From assembly GCF_051622035.1 (NCBI RefSeq), contig NC_135356.1, forward strand, positions 28,612,839 to 28,676,838: DNA of 64,000 bases, read 5' to 3'. The notes below the pieces were generated by a model, which was given only the letters and a program-made list of their open reading frames with translations, was not told the origin of the DNA and did not search any database. This document shows, piece by piece, positions 53,450-64,000 of the stretch. The stretch comes from Arctopsyche grandis (Eukaryota > Arthropoda > Insecta > Trichoptera > Hydropsychidae). Position 1 is the stretch's first letter, and each line of letters starts with the position of its first letter. Both the position numbers and the translations under genes were made by a program.

Positions 53450-54299
53450 GGTATGAGCATATTTCGAAATAACTAAATAAAGTAAACGTAGAAATTTTAA
53501 AACCCAAACAAATCATAAAATTCAATTTGGTCAATTGTCTGAAATGGCAGTCAGTAATAAAATATTTAGGAGTAACGTTCGATAAAAAAATGAGATGGGC
53601 ACCTCACATTGAGGGAGCGAAATACAAGGTGATGTGGGGTATATCCTCAATATATCCAATATTTAATCACCATAGTTCTTTATCAACTCAAAATAAAATA
53701 AAATTATATCGCGCGCTCATATTACCATTATTAACCTATGCTTCACCTGTATGGAATAACGCCTCGAATACTAATCTCTCCAAGCTCCAAGTAATACAAA
53801 ATAAATCCCTAAAAATAATTTATAATACACCCATATATACTAACTTGAAAAAACTGCATGCCATATACAATATTCCGTTTGTTACAGACATTACTAACAA
53901 ACTAACCAATAGATTCTATGACAGAATCACTAATAACCATACTAACACACTTGTGAAGAGTCTCGGTAATTACAACAAAATGTCTATACCCTTCAGGTAT
54001 AACACACAGATTACCTAAACACAATCTGCTTTAGGTCATCGACTTTAGAGAGTCACTAATTAATATTATGTATTAGATGCATTATGAGCATTTATAAGAA
54101 TTGTAAATAGGTTTTCGAGCTCTTTTTCCTATTATGCTGTACATTAACATTAGAATAATATAATACTATGATTACTAACCAAATTAAATTAAATTGTAAA
54201 ATAGAAAATGATCAGTAGATCATTAGCTATTAAAATAGATATAAGATGTATTGTGACCATAATTTCGTAATAATAAAAACCATTTAAAAATCAAAAATC
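53450..54299 (+). mobile_element. 5'-truncated jockey-like LINE with 3' UTR
   Basis: Reads VIKYLGVTFDKKMRWAPHIE, then KIKLYRALILPLLTYASPVW and LQVIQNKSLKIIYNTP: the C-terminal part of jockey-type reverse transcriptase, ending at 54018. The 3' UTR to 54299 ends in an AAAATC-type tail. 163 codons uninterrupted from 53527. Confidence 0.85.
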
Positions 54300-55316
54300 A
54301 AATTTGGTAAATAAATCTAATCGTCGTATTTACTTACATATAATACATAAAGTTGTCATTTCAAACTTAACACGTTCCATGTATATATTTTTAGTTCTAT
54401 ATTTTTTCATGTTACTATTGTCTAATAATGGTCATTTTGTATTATTTTTATTATATAGTCATATTGTTTTTCATTGATTGTGTTCACAGAGTATTGGAAT
54501 TGATATTTAATTGAAAAGCATGTCTAATAAAAAGTTCCCCAGATTCCGAAACGAAATCAGCATAAAAGTAAATTATTGCAAGATAGTCAAGTTATCAAAT
54601 ATTGAGCACGATAATAAAATGTTTAAACAATCTGATCGAATGAACGGTTTCTACATATACCTCGTCAAAATGAGATCAAAAGGTAACTCGAAGGTCAAAA
54701 AAGAGCCATAAATTTATATTTACGAAAGATACATACATATATTGTATAGGTATATATGTATGTATATCTATTTGATGGGAAAATTGTACTTGCAATGTAA
54801 GAATATTAAAAATGTTCAATAATTATATACCGAAATAAAATATTCAAATGTAATTGTATCCATATGACGTCAAAAGCCTTTGAAAATGGGAATAAAATAA
54901 TTATACGAATAAATAACACGCAGGTTAGAATTGGTCACTTTTCAGTTGAATTATGAATAATCAATTTTTTTTGTTTCCAATGATTATAATTTTATACCGA
55001 GCCGATTTTTAAAAACTGACCGTTGATTGTTAACATGTTCTGTTTTTAATAATATTATCTTACTTTTTGAAAGTATTTTTTTTCTTATACCTATGTATGT
55101 ACATACATACATACATACATGTACTATACTGACTTCCAATAACCGATAAATCAAAAAGTTACAAACAAATACCGATGTATGTAATTATATATATACGTTT
55201 GTACATATGTAAATGCAACTTTGATTAAATGTATTCATTTTAATACTTAATATAGTAAAAGTATCCAAAAATGGAAACGCATTTATTTTGAAATGCTTTT
55301 TATTGTTTACTAACTC
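54300..55316. other. Intergenic DNA, nothing recognised
   Basis: AT-rich with short ATAC repeats (55090-55120). The 66-codon open frame at 54511 has no support. Confidence 0.5.
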
Positions 55317-55677
55317 AATCTGGTATGCGTTGCAAATGCCACAATAACGCATGCAATTTTCCGTTCCCATTCCCTTTCCGTTCCCGTTCCCGTTCTCGAT
55401 CCCGTTCCCGTTTGTCGGAAAAACGCAGACAGCGGACCCAATTGAAATTATTCAATTATTTGTTTATTTTAGCCTAACAACGCAGGTCACGATGCGAAAA
55501 CATTTGAAATTATTGCGTTGCAATGTCACTAATTCCCGTTTTTCCCGTTTCCGTTCCCGTTTTTGGCCGATTTTTTTACAGTAAGCTTTTCGGACATGCA
55601 TACAATAAATCCTGAGAATTCCATCATAATCGGTTCAGTGGCTTAGGAGCCTATTTGAGACAGACAGACAAACAGTC

Positions 55678-55690
<13 letters not shown>
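55317..55690 (-). mobile_element. Helitron family 2, reverse copy
   Basis: Complement of the 2607-2900 type: TTCCCGTTCCCGTTCTCGAT arrays, GTTTGTCGGAAAAACGCAGA and CATAATCGGTTCAGTGGCTT. The 3' CTAG end is damaged. Confidence 0.65.

Positions 55691-55746
<56 letters not shown>
55683..55746. repeat. (TA)n array, 64 bp
   Basis: Alternating TA at the edge of the Helitron copy. Confidence 0.95.
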
Positions 55747-55749
<3 letters not shown>

Positions 55750-55773
55750 GACTGTTTAAATGACAACTTTATG

Positions 55774-55883
<110 letters not shown>

Positions 55884-56743
55884 AAATATGTTCGCAATAA
55901 ATCTTTCTATTATAATACAATAAATAGTCACTGTATTATCTTATATTAATGTTAGTGTACTTCATAATAGGACAAATAGCTTATAAAGTTATTAACAATT
56001 CTAAAGTTAACGCATGAAACTAAATGAACACTTAACAGAAGTAAATTTGATGATGAAGAATAGTTTTTTGAAGTTTTTTCTTAAATTTAATTTACTAATG
56101 AGAACGAAACAAAGATAAGATATCGGAACATTTTTCAACGCCTGTGCTTTTATGCTTTTACTTAGGTATCATAGTGAAAGTATGCTCTGTCTAGTAAATT
56201 AATGCATTCTCTGTGAAACGACATTTTTACATTCAATAGATATTGTTATATCCTAGGGTAAAACGCGTCAATTTAGAAAACTGAAAACGAGTACATATAC
56301 ATATGTACATATTATATGTACTCATTTTCAGCTTCATCCTTGATCCAAATAATAATATTCGTCTTTGTTCGAAACGTGCAGAGACGTGTGAGTGTTAAAT
56401 TTCTACTCATCATGTAAAATTAGTATGCATATTTAAATCGATGCTAGGTCGTGTCAAGGGGTGGTGTTGAATTTTAATCCGGCCAAGACAGTTAAATATT
56501 CATGAATAATATCTATTAGCTAATTTATTAGTGTCGATCGATTCCCGTGGCGTCATCGATGAAACTACATATAATTGTTTGAGAAGCCCTGAATACAACC
56601 CTCTGTCTCACCAATGCACAGTGGTCAATCTATACACTGTGCACCGAACGAAATACAATATTATTAATGTAATATAATAAGTCAGTTTATCGATATGTGA
56701 ATACATGTAGATATCTCCCCGGCGTTGCTCGGACTTATTTTGA

Positions 56744-56887
56744 TACAGTTGAAGTGTATTTTCCAGTTGTAACATATTTTGACTAGTCGGAATATATTCC
56801 ACCAAACCTGGTACCAATCACCGCTATAGTTGAAGTGTACTTCAGTTGTAATATATTTTGACTAGTTGGAGTATATTCCATCTAAGT
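56744..56887. repeat. Imperfect tandem pair, ~75-80 bp unit
   Basis: AGTTGAAGTGTATTTTCCAG...GGAATATATTCCACC is followed by a similar AGTTGAAGTGTACTTCAG...GGAGTATATTCCATC. The complement of parts recurs at 57700-57765, so this looks like an older element now split by the hAT. Confidence 0.6.
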
Positions 56888-57668
56888 CAGTGCTACTCAA
56901 ACTTTTTCAGTTGGCGGACCAGCATATATTTTTCAGTAATTCTCACGGACCAGCATCATATTTTTAAATAAAAAAATTATATATGAATATGAGTGAAAAT
57001 TTGTTCATATAACAAATAAAAATAATATTAAATATAAGTAGTAAAATTTATTTTATTGAATTCAAAGAAGTACAATATCTATAAATCATATATGAACTAA
57101 GACAAAGATGAAAAATGAAAATGAAAAAAAAACTAATGAGACATGAGCTTGTTTGTTATTCGATAAATACGAGTGTAAATGCGAATAAATACTAGTACGA
57201 GCTTTTAGCTCGCAATTTTACCGATTTAAAATTCAGCACACTTCCAATTAACCCTTTTAAACGAAAACAAAAAATATTGTGGCCATAACAATATCTCAAT
57301 AAACATGTTTCAATAGAAGATATTCAATATAAAAATTCTAAGTGAAAATACGTATTTTTGATTTCAACTGGACGACTATTTAGAGAGATTTGAAAGCTGA
57401 AAAGTACTACAAATAAAAGATAAAATATCCGACTATAGAATCCAATATTCATTTTGAACAGGAAATTGACAGATTTTAAGACATCGACCGAACAACACCA
57501 AGATATAGAAAAATCGCGCGATTTAAAAAACACATATATCTCCGAATCTCGAGCCAACGCTATCATAAGATTATGTTTTAATTTTTTATTTACTTCTTTG
57601 TGCACGGACCGACTACCGCCGGTACACGAACCGGTACTGGGCCCCGGACCATAGTTTGAGTAGCACTG
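56888..57668. mobile_element. hAT element (Charlie-type ends)
   Basis: Inverted ends CAGTGCTACTCAAACT, typical of hAT/Charlie. Flanks ATCTAAGT/GTCTCAGT (6 of 8). No transposase. Confidence 0.72.
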
Positions 57669-57899
57669 GTCTCAGTTGATTCGGATGGCGAATTATATTC
57701 CTTCTGCTCAAAAATATATTGCAACTAAAAATACAGTTCAACTAGTAGTTGGTACCAGGTTAGGTTTTCGTGAAAACGTCACTCGAATAGTAAATTGAGT
57801 TGGAAACTCACATTTTTGTTTTGAATACAGTCTTAGAGTTATCGTAATATGGTATTTATTAAGTTTTTTTCGTAATATCTAGCAAATATTAACGTAATA

Positions 57900-58075
57900 G
57901 TGGTTTTACCCGGCTTCGCCCTTTATTTGTAATATAAACCGCTTAAACATGACTAATCAAAGGCTCCGGGGGCCAAGGCTCTGGAGGCGCAGGCTCCGGG
58001 GACACAGGCACCGGATTCTGGTATACATATAATTTCGAAAGAGACGGTATATATGTTTGTTTGCTCGTGACAGTC
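57900..58075. mobile_element. Helitron family-1 fragments, opposed
   Basis: A 3' end on - (57900-57960) followed by three to four 15-bp units (AGGCTCCGGGGGCCA and similar), then a 5'-type segment on + (ATAATTTCGAAAGAGACGGT). Confidence 0.55.
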
Positions 58076-58199
58076 AATTTAATAAAAAAACAAATGAGTA
58101 TTCAAATAAATTTATATAAAATAAAACTATTCAAAATCCCGAGTCTATGTATATTCTTAAGTATTTTATATTTTCAACTTTTTCAATTAAATTATCATC

Positions 58200-60062
58200 A
58201 ATTCTAATTTCATTCAATATATTTTTATTTTTACCATTCAACCACATCATTTTTTTTCACATTCAGCTTTAATTTATTTTCACACAACCAGTCATTCACA
58301 TAATTTAATTCTATATTTAAAATCTCAGACATTACATCAACATTCTTTCCAATTATATATATCAATGTATCATCTGCAAACAGATGTATTTTACAATTCT
58401 TAATTACCTTAACAATATCGTTTATATATAAAATAAATAATAAGGGTCCCAATTCGGACTCTTGTGGCAATCCATGAGGTGTTTCATACTCGGCAGATAA
58501 CACCTCATCGATTTTTACAATTTGCCGTCTATTATTTAAATATGACTTAACCCAATTTGAAACTAAACCATTTATTCCTAATTTATATAACTTATCTAAT
58601 AATATACTCCTATCTATAGTTTCAAACGCTCGTTTAAAGTTTAGAAAAACTGCTCCAACAACCATGCTAGATGCATCCATCGCCTCCATCCAATCAGAAA
58701 CCACCAACTGGATAGCGGTTTCTGTTGAATGTTTTTCTCTAAATCCAGACTGTTCCACAACCAAACAATCATTTATACCAATAACCTCTTTCAACTGAAT
58801 CATCACGATTTCCTCCAGCATCTTCTCAACAATTGGTAACATATTGATGGGCCTCATTTCACTGGCTTTAACAGTAACCTTGACAGTAACCTTTGGTACC
58901 GGTACAATAGTGGACACCTTTCATGCATCCGGGACGGATCCCACTTCTAAAGATTTGTTTATTAATTTCAGTAAATGAGGTCCAACAATGTCCCAAGTGT
59001 TGATTAAAATATCCAGAGTCAATCCATCCATACTAGAAACCGATTTCATGCCCTTCAATACACCATTCAATCCCCCCATTTCCACTAATTTAAACCTTTC
59101 AAATTTATTTAAGCCCATACTAATATCAGCATTCACACTATTATGCCTTTTTTGTATTGAATTAACTATATCATTCAAGCCATTGATGTAAAAGTCATTC
59201 AATATTTCAACCATAACCTCTTTATCACTATATACTACCTCCTCGACTTCTAATTCATCCAAAGAAAGATTTTTCCCCCGGATATCAAAGTTTTAATTAT
59301 ACGCCACATTTTTGTGGGATCTTTTTTTGCACCATCAATATTTCTTACATGCCATTCCCTCTTCGCATTACGCAAAACATTCACACATCTATTCCTCTTT
59401 ATTTTATACTCTAACCAATTATAATCAGCACTAGTTCCTTCAATTGCATTAAGAGTGTTGAATTTATTGTAACTACGATTTTTTTTAGCTAAACTCTGTT
59501 TTACTTCTCTGGTGAACCAGGGCTTTAGTCTATTACTATGCTTGATTCTCTTGGTTTACACACATTCATTTTTAATCAATCTGTTCCACATTAAATCTAC
59601 ACTATTACTATCATTCTCCCATTCACATTTTTGTAACAGTTCATTTAATATTTCATACTTACAACTTTCCCTTATAGAAACTTTCGTTGTTAAACCACCT
59701 CTCTCACCAAACAGAGGCCCTAGTAAAATTTTAATATTTAAATGATCACTTATTTTTATTACATAATTAACTTCACAATATAACTTCTCAATATTAGTCA
59801 CAACTAAATCAATGAGAGAGCTAGTTTTATCATTAACTCGTGTCATATCTTTCACCTTTTGCTGAAATCCCATCTTATTAATCCATTTAGATGTTTTTTT
59901 AAGATAGAATTCTTCCAATCTGACCCAATTAAAATTCCAATCTCCAAACATAATTATATTTTTATTTATATCCAACGTCTTCTCACTTAATTCATACAAA
60001 TATTTTATAAACCTTGCACTCTTTCCATTCGGTGAACGATATATGTACAACAAGTATCCCAT
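58200..60062 (-). mobile_element. Non-LTR retrotransposon relic (endonuclease + RT)
   Basis: On -, an APE-type endonuclease part (NKNIIMFGDWNFNW, SLIDLVVTN, KISDHLNIK; 60062-59556) is followed by RT pieces (59262-58921) and 58917-58231. The RT pieces include FKRAFETIDRSILLDKLYKL, GLPQESELGPLLFILYIND (usually GLPQGS) and the LFADDTLIY active site. It resembles the CR1/L2/jockey group. Frameshifts separate the three frames, so it is inactive. Confidence 0.88.
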
Positions 60063-60473
60063 TTATAATAACATCCACACCAATTATCCAAAATTCTTTA
60101 TCGACCTTATAAATCATTACATTCGTATACTGTATTTCATTTTGTTGTTGTATACATTTTTTATTGTTCTATTGTGTGGCAGCCCTAGTGAAAAAAAGTG
60201 TCTTTTTTCTGTGAAATCAATTGTGGCGCACCAATTATGTACGTTAAAAATATTAAAATAATTTAATTATTAGTAAAAGTACTTTTTTTTTAAATTGAAA
60301 ATACGTGGCGCTGGGGGGCGCGCTTTCTACAAACGCATGGCAATTAAGCTGTTAACACGATATTAGTTTAAGTACTATACATATTTTCAGGGATCATATG
60401 TATAGATCCTTTTCCTCATTATTTGCTATGAAGAATTGTGGATATCGAGCGTCCATAGACGATACGCGAGACC
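60063..60473. other. Flank of LINE relic, nothing recognised
   Basis: AT-rich. Contains no supportable gene or terminus. Confidence 0.45.
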
Positions 60474-61515
60474 TTATTTATAATATGCAGCCAGTTTATC
60501 ACCTCGGCATAGGACACGTGTAACAAGAGCATAAATTACGCGCTCATATCGGCCCACATGCGCATGTTTCGAAGCCAAATAACTTTTTCCTGCCAATCCA
60601 TTTTTTCCTTCTATTTTCCCCATGGTTATCAAACGGAGAAATTCGTATTTTCGACCCCGTATCATGTGTCCGAGGTACTCCATCTTTCTCTGCCTCTCCT
60701 CATCTTGCCGAGAACAGCTTCGTTTGATATCTTATTATTTATTTATATATATTTTAGCTATCAAGCTAATTTAAAAATACATCTTAATTATTATACTTAA
60801 CTCTAAAATTTATAATTAACTTATATGTACTGTCTCTCACAGAGGTGTCTCTTCGCACCTCGCAGGAATGCATCCATGTTCTTAGCAGACCTGATGCACT
60901 CAGGGAGGGCATTATTGATTTTGATTTTTAAATGCTTTTTATTATTACGAAATTATGTTAACAATACATGTTATATCTATTTTAATTGCTACTGATCTAC
61001 TGATCATTTTAAAATTTTAATTTAATTTTGCTTAGTAATCATAGTATAATATTATTCTAATGTTAATGTACAGCATAATAGGAAAAATAGCTCAAAAATC
61101 TATTTACAATTCTTATAAATGCTAATATGTACATAATATTAATTAAAGATTCTCTAAAGTCGATGACCTAAAGCAGATTGTGTTTAGGTAATCTGTGTAT
61201 ATACCTGGAGGGTATAGACATTTTGATGTAATCACCGAGACTCTTCAGAGGGCATTATACATGAGCACACCCCTGTGAAAAACACCCCCAGCCGTCTTAT
61301 TCTTTCTTACTCTACTTACAACTAGTTAGTCCTTATTTCTAGTATAAAAACTGTGTTTATCTCTATTCCTTATTATATAATCATCAAAATTGGTCCACAG
61401 AATCTGTAGCATACGCCTGTAGACCCGCATCTCAAATGTTTCGATGCGGCTGATCATCTTGGTCTTCAGAGTCCATGTCTCACATCTGTGTAGTAATACT
61501 GTCTAAAGTAATATA
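60474..61515 (-). mobile_element. RTE-like LINE relic, split
   Basis: On -, HRCETWTLKTKMISRIETFE then MRVYRRMLQILWTNFDD (61510-61370), and further on MEYLGHMIRGRKYEFLRLIT then GKIEGKNG (60683-60600). This is the order of the RTE C-terminal region. The gap is filled by a jockey-like 3' UTR. Confidence 0.75.
60925..61262 (-). mobile_element. Jockey-like LINE 3' fragment
   Basis: Complement of 53965-54290: contains GCAGATTGTGTTTAGGTAAT, CAGCATAATAGGAAAAATAG and GCTACTGATCTACTGATCAT. 5'-truncated insertion into the RTE relic. Confidence 0.78.
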
Positions 61516-61790
61516 GGACGTTTTAGATCAATTTAATTTTCAATTTTGTAAATAAACCACTTCTTGTTTACTTAAAATTTTGAAATAAACTGAAACCTCC
61601 CTGTTATGAAGCGCTATATATGAGATATAACATATAGTATATGAGATGAGATATAACATATAGCAGAATTCAACCAGAAAATGGTTAGCAATATTGCGAT
61701 AGTTTTTCGATATTAAGCGACCACTGTGCATCGCTGTGACACAACCAGCCACTAGTATGTAGAAAATGTAACACGTGTCCATTGGAGCTT

Positions 61791-61824
61791 TCAGTTAGTT
61801 TGCATTCGGCACCGACTTCGGACG
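61791..61824 (+). promoter_or_regulatory. Core promoter: initiator plus DPE
   Basis: TCAGTT (initiator consensus TCAKTY) at 61791-61796 with A+1 at 61793, and GGACG at 61820-61824. The latter fits the DPE core RGWYV at exactly +28 to +32. No TATA box upstream. Lies 120 bases before the stomatin start codon. Confidence 0.55.
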
Positions 61825-61912
61825 GCTGTCTTTTACATCCATATCCTGGATTCGAAAGTTATGAGCGGTAAGTCAAGCGATTAAAACGGACTGAAAGAGA
61901 ATCGTTTCCAGT

Positions 61913-62038
61913 ATGCAACCGGGAATTCTGGATGAAGAACCGGATCAAGATTCAAAACTCTGCGGTCAAATACTGACGGTGCTATCATGGATACTCGTTG
62001 TCTTGACCATGCCATTTTCATTATTCATATGCTTCAAA
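61913..62038 (+). CDS. Stomatin / MEC-2-family protein, first coding exon
   Basis: 42 codons, MQPGILDEEPDQDSKLCGQI then LTVLSWILVVLTMPFSLFIC and FK|GTGAGT. The acidic N-terminus and the hydrophobic hairpin segment (GQILTVLSWILVVLTMPFSLFICFK region) are the start of stomatin/MEC-2/podocin-type proteins. These sit on the inner leaflet, bind cholesterol and regulate ion channels. The band-7/PHB domain would follow (VVQEYERAVI) but lies beyond 64000. Upstream, ATGAGCGGTAAGT at 61861 either opens a 7-codon upstream frame or, if the 43-base stretch 61869-61911 is spliced, an overlapping out-of-frame one. Confidence 0.85.
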
Positions 62039-64000
62039 GTGAGTATTTATTTACCCTTTTCATTAATTGGCATTAGCGAATTTCGTGTTGCGTTCGTTTA
62101 TTGTGTTTTGATTTTTAAATTATTTTTATTGTTCATGTATTGTATTCACATATATCTTAGGTTTATTCTAATAGCTGCTGATCCAGTGATCGTTTGTGTT
62201 TATTTTGCACATTATTTTTTTTTTGTTAGTATTATTTTATTGTGTACATCTACAGCATAATAGGAAAAAAAGCTCAAAAACCTATTCACAATACATTAAA
62301 TTTTTGACTCAAGACGTATTCGATTTTAAATCTATTATTGGACTCGGATGTTACATATATTATTTATTTACTTTTAGCTGTTTTTATACCTATCTCTGTA
62401 CATCCTGTCTGTTGATTTTTCAATTAATAAAATAAATAAATAACATATTGTGCATAGGTGAAATAAACATTAATGTTTGTTCATATGTTTATATGTATAA
62501 CGCAAATTTGGCGTAATTTCATGGCGCTCTAACTTAAACCGCAAATTACAAAAAAATCTAAATATTGATCTGTTTATATACTAATATGTATTCCTCTAAT
62601 TTTACCCGCTCGTGTGACGAATTGCCCGGCATTGCTCGGGCCAGTAAAATTGAAAATGGGGAATAAGTAATCTCCTAAAAATGTTGGAATCTGCGGTTTT
62701 AGTTAAAATAACCACGAGACAGTATGTCAAATTTGGTGCTTTTGATTTGGATACTGTAGATTTGCATAGCGAAGAAACAAAATTCGTGTACATGTACATA
62801 CATAAATGGCGAAGTTATAAAAATCGAACTTTTTCAGAAAATTTCGTATTCTACGGTTTTTGTTAGAATACCATGAAATGGTATACCAAATTTAATGCTT
62901 CTAAATAATAAGAAATGTAGGTCTGCATAGCGACCAAATATTCAACTATATTTTGTAAATTATGGTATTGTTCAAAACGATTAAAATATGGCTTACTGTG
63001 CATGTATAAATATTTGCTTAATACTTTTAGCAAAATTTTTTTTTTATTTCTATGCTGCGAATTTTTTTGAATTAGTAAAATATTTACACAATTTTTAACT
63101 TATTTATGTAATCGATTCAGTATTAAATGGCGAAAAATACCAAAAATACATTTTCCAAACTTTCTATATATTTTTCTATTTAATCCTATTTCTTACAAGA
63201 TTACTCAGCCTTGACCGTAACTTGCATAATTAATAATCAGCCTTGACCGTATTTTTTTTAGTCAAGTGAAAGTATTTATGAAAATTTGTGTAAAAATATA
63301 TTAAAAGGTTTATGTGAGAAGGTGCGAAAAAATGTCTTCTAATATTGAATCATTTTATCCAACTAACATGTGAAGTTGTAGCGTGTGTGGCGCGAATGTA
63401 AATAAAACATTCTGAAGTAAAACTTCTTGACGAGCGGTAGCGTAAGTTCATAAGTTCATACATTTACAGCTAAACGGTGTTTCAAAGTGTAATTGTCTTA
63501 ATGTCTAATTTCCAATTTTCTGAAATATGTATCTTTGTATTATAATAATAAATCGAAATATTCATCAAGAATTAGTTAAAATTTTTGTGCGATAATCTCA
63601 TTACAAGTATATAAAAAGTTAAGCGTATATGTGTGCCTCATTCCATCATCCCCATCACCCCCCCCCCCCCCCCCATAAAAACAATATAATTGCAGCGCGC
63701 GTTAAATACCATACGTTTCAAAAGTATGATTGATCTGTATGACCAACAAAATAGTAGACAGAACTTTGCATATCTGCATTAGACAGCGTATTATTATAAT
63801 TTGTGACATTTTCTTGCTAATATCAATCGAGTTAATCGAAAATCGATGTATTCTAATACCATTTGCGATAGATTCATTTTTGACATTTACGATAAAACTG
63901 ATATGTGTTTGTATGTGATTCTAGTTGCATATACATGATAGTATTTTTTAAGTTTATTATATATATGACGAAAAAATATGACTATGCAAAATGGCTTTAA
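62039..64000 (+). other. First intron of the stomatin gene, partial
   Basis: Contains a decayed jockey-like 3' fragment on - (62085-62300, CAGCATAATAGGAAAAAAAG) and Helitron-like end CCGAGCAATGCCGGGCAATT (62645-62617, -). It also holds a C17 run at 63658-63674. No further exon seen. Confidence 0.6.
63658..63674. repeat. Poly-C run, 17 bases
   Basis: C homopolymer. A similar run is at 5758-5774 and a shorter one at 46329-46341. Confidence 0.95.

Overview
This is animal nuclear DNA, most probably from an insect: AT-rich, with large introns and split genes. The NALCN-type channel reads like the insect 'narrow abdomen' protein. I cannot fix the order or species from sequence alone. Three genes are supported, and almost everything else is transposable-element (TE) sequence, often nested.

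Genes. (1) 131-27752, + strand: the 3' half of NALCN/narrow abdomen (na), 19 exons from the domain II-III linker to the stop codon, about 1016 residues with consistent GT/AG sites and phases. (2) 37720-46814, - strand: a complete 6-phosphogluconate dehydrogenase gene (Pgd), 10 coding exons, 483 residues. (3) 61791-62038, + strand: the core promoter, 5' UTR and first coding exon of a stomatin/MEC-2-family membrane protein that continues past the right edge. The three genes are functionally unrelated (neuronal leak channel, pentose-phosphate enzyme, membrane scaffold).

Layout. 317-12835 is one 12.5-kb NALCN intron packed with Helitrons, hAT elements and a mariner, in one place four insertions deep. 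12836-27752 holds the other NALCN exons separated by hAT relics, a tRNA-type SINE, a 2.4-kb foldback element, PIF/Harbinger and piggyBac-like MITEs and a complete small Helitron. 27753-37719 is intergenic TE sequence between the convergent 3' ends of NALCN and Pgd. 37720-46814 is Pgd, whose first intron carries a TTAA-flanked element and a SINE split by a hAT. 46815-61790 is intergenic: MITEs, TA arrays, a piggyBac-like composite that has captured a piece of NALCN exon 13, SINEs and non-LTR retrotransposon relics. 62039-64000 is first-intron sequence of the stomatin gene.

Most notable: the captured NALCN exon at 48462-48666; a repeat with seven perfect ACTTCCGGTT (ETS-type) sites spaced about 146 bp; a Helitron-like palindrome with two 3' ends and no 5' end; and several unrelated elements built from degenerate 15-16 bp 'word' arrays.
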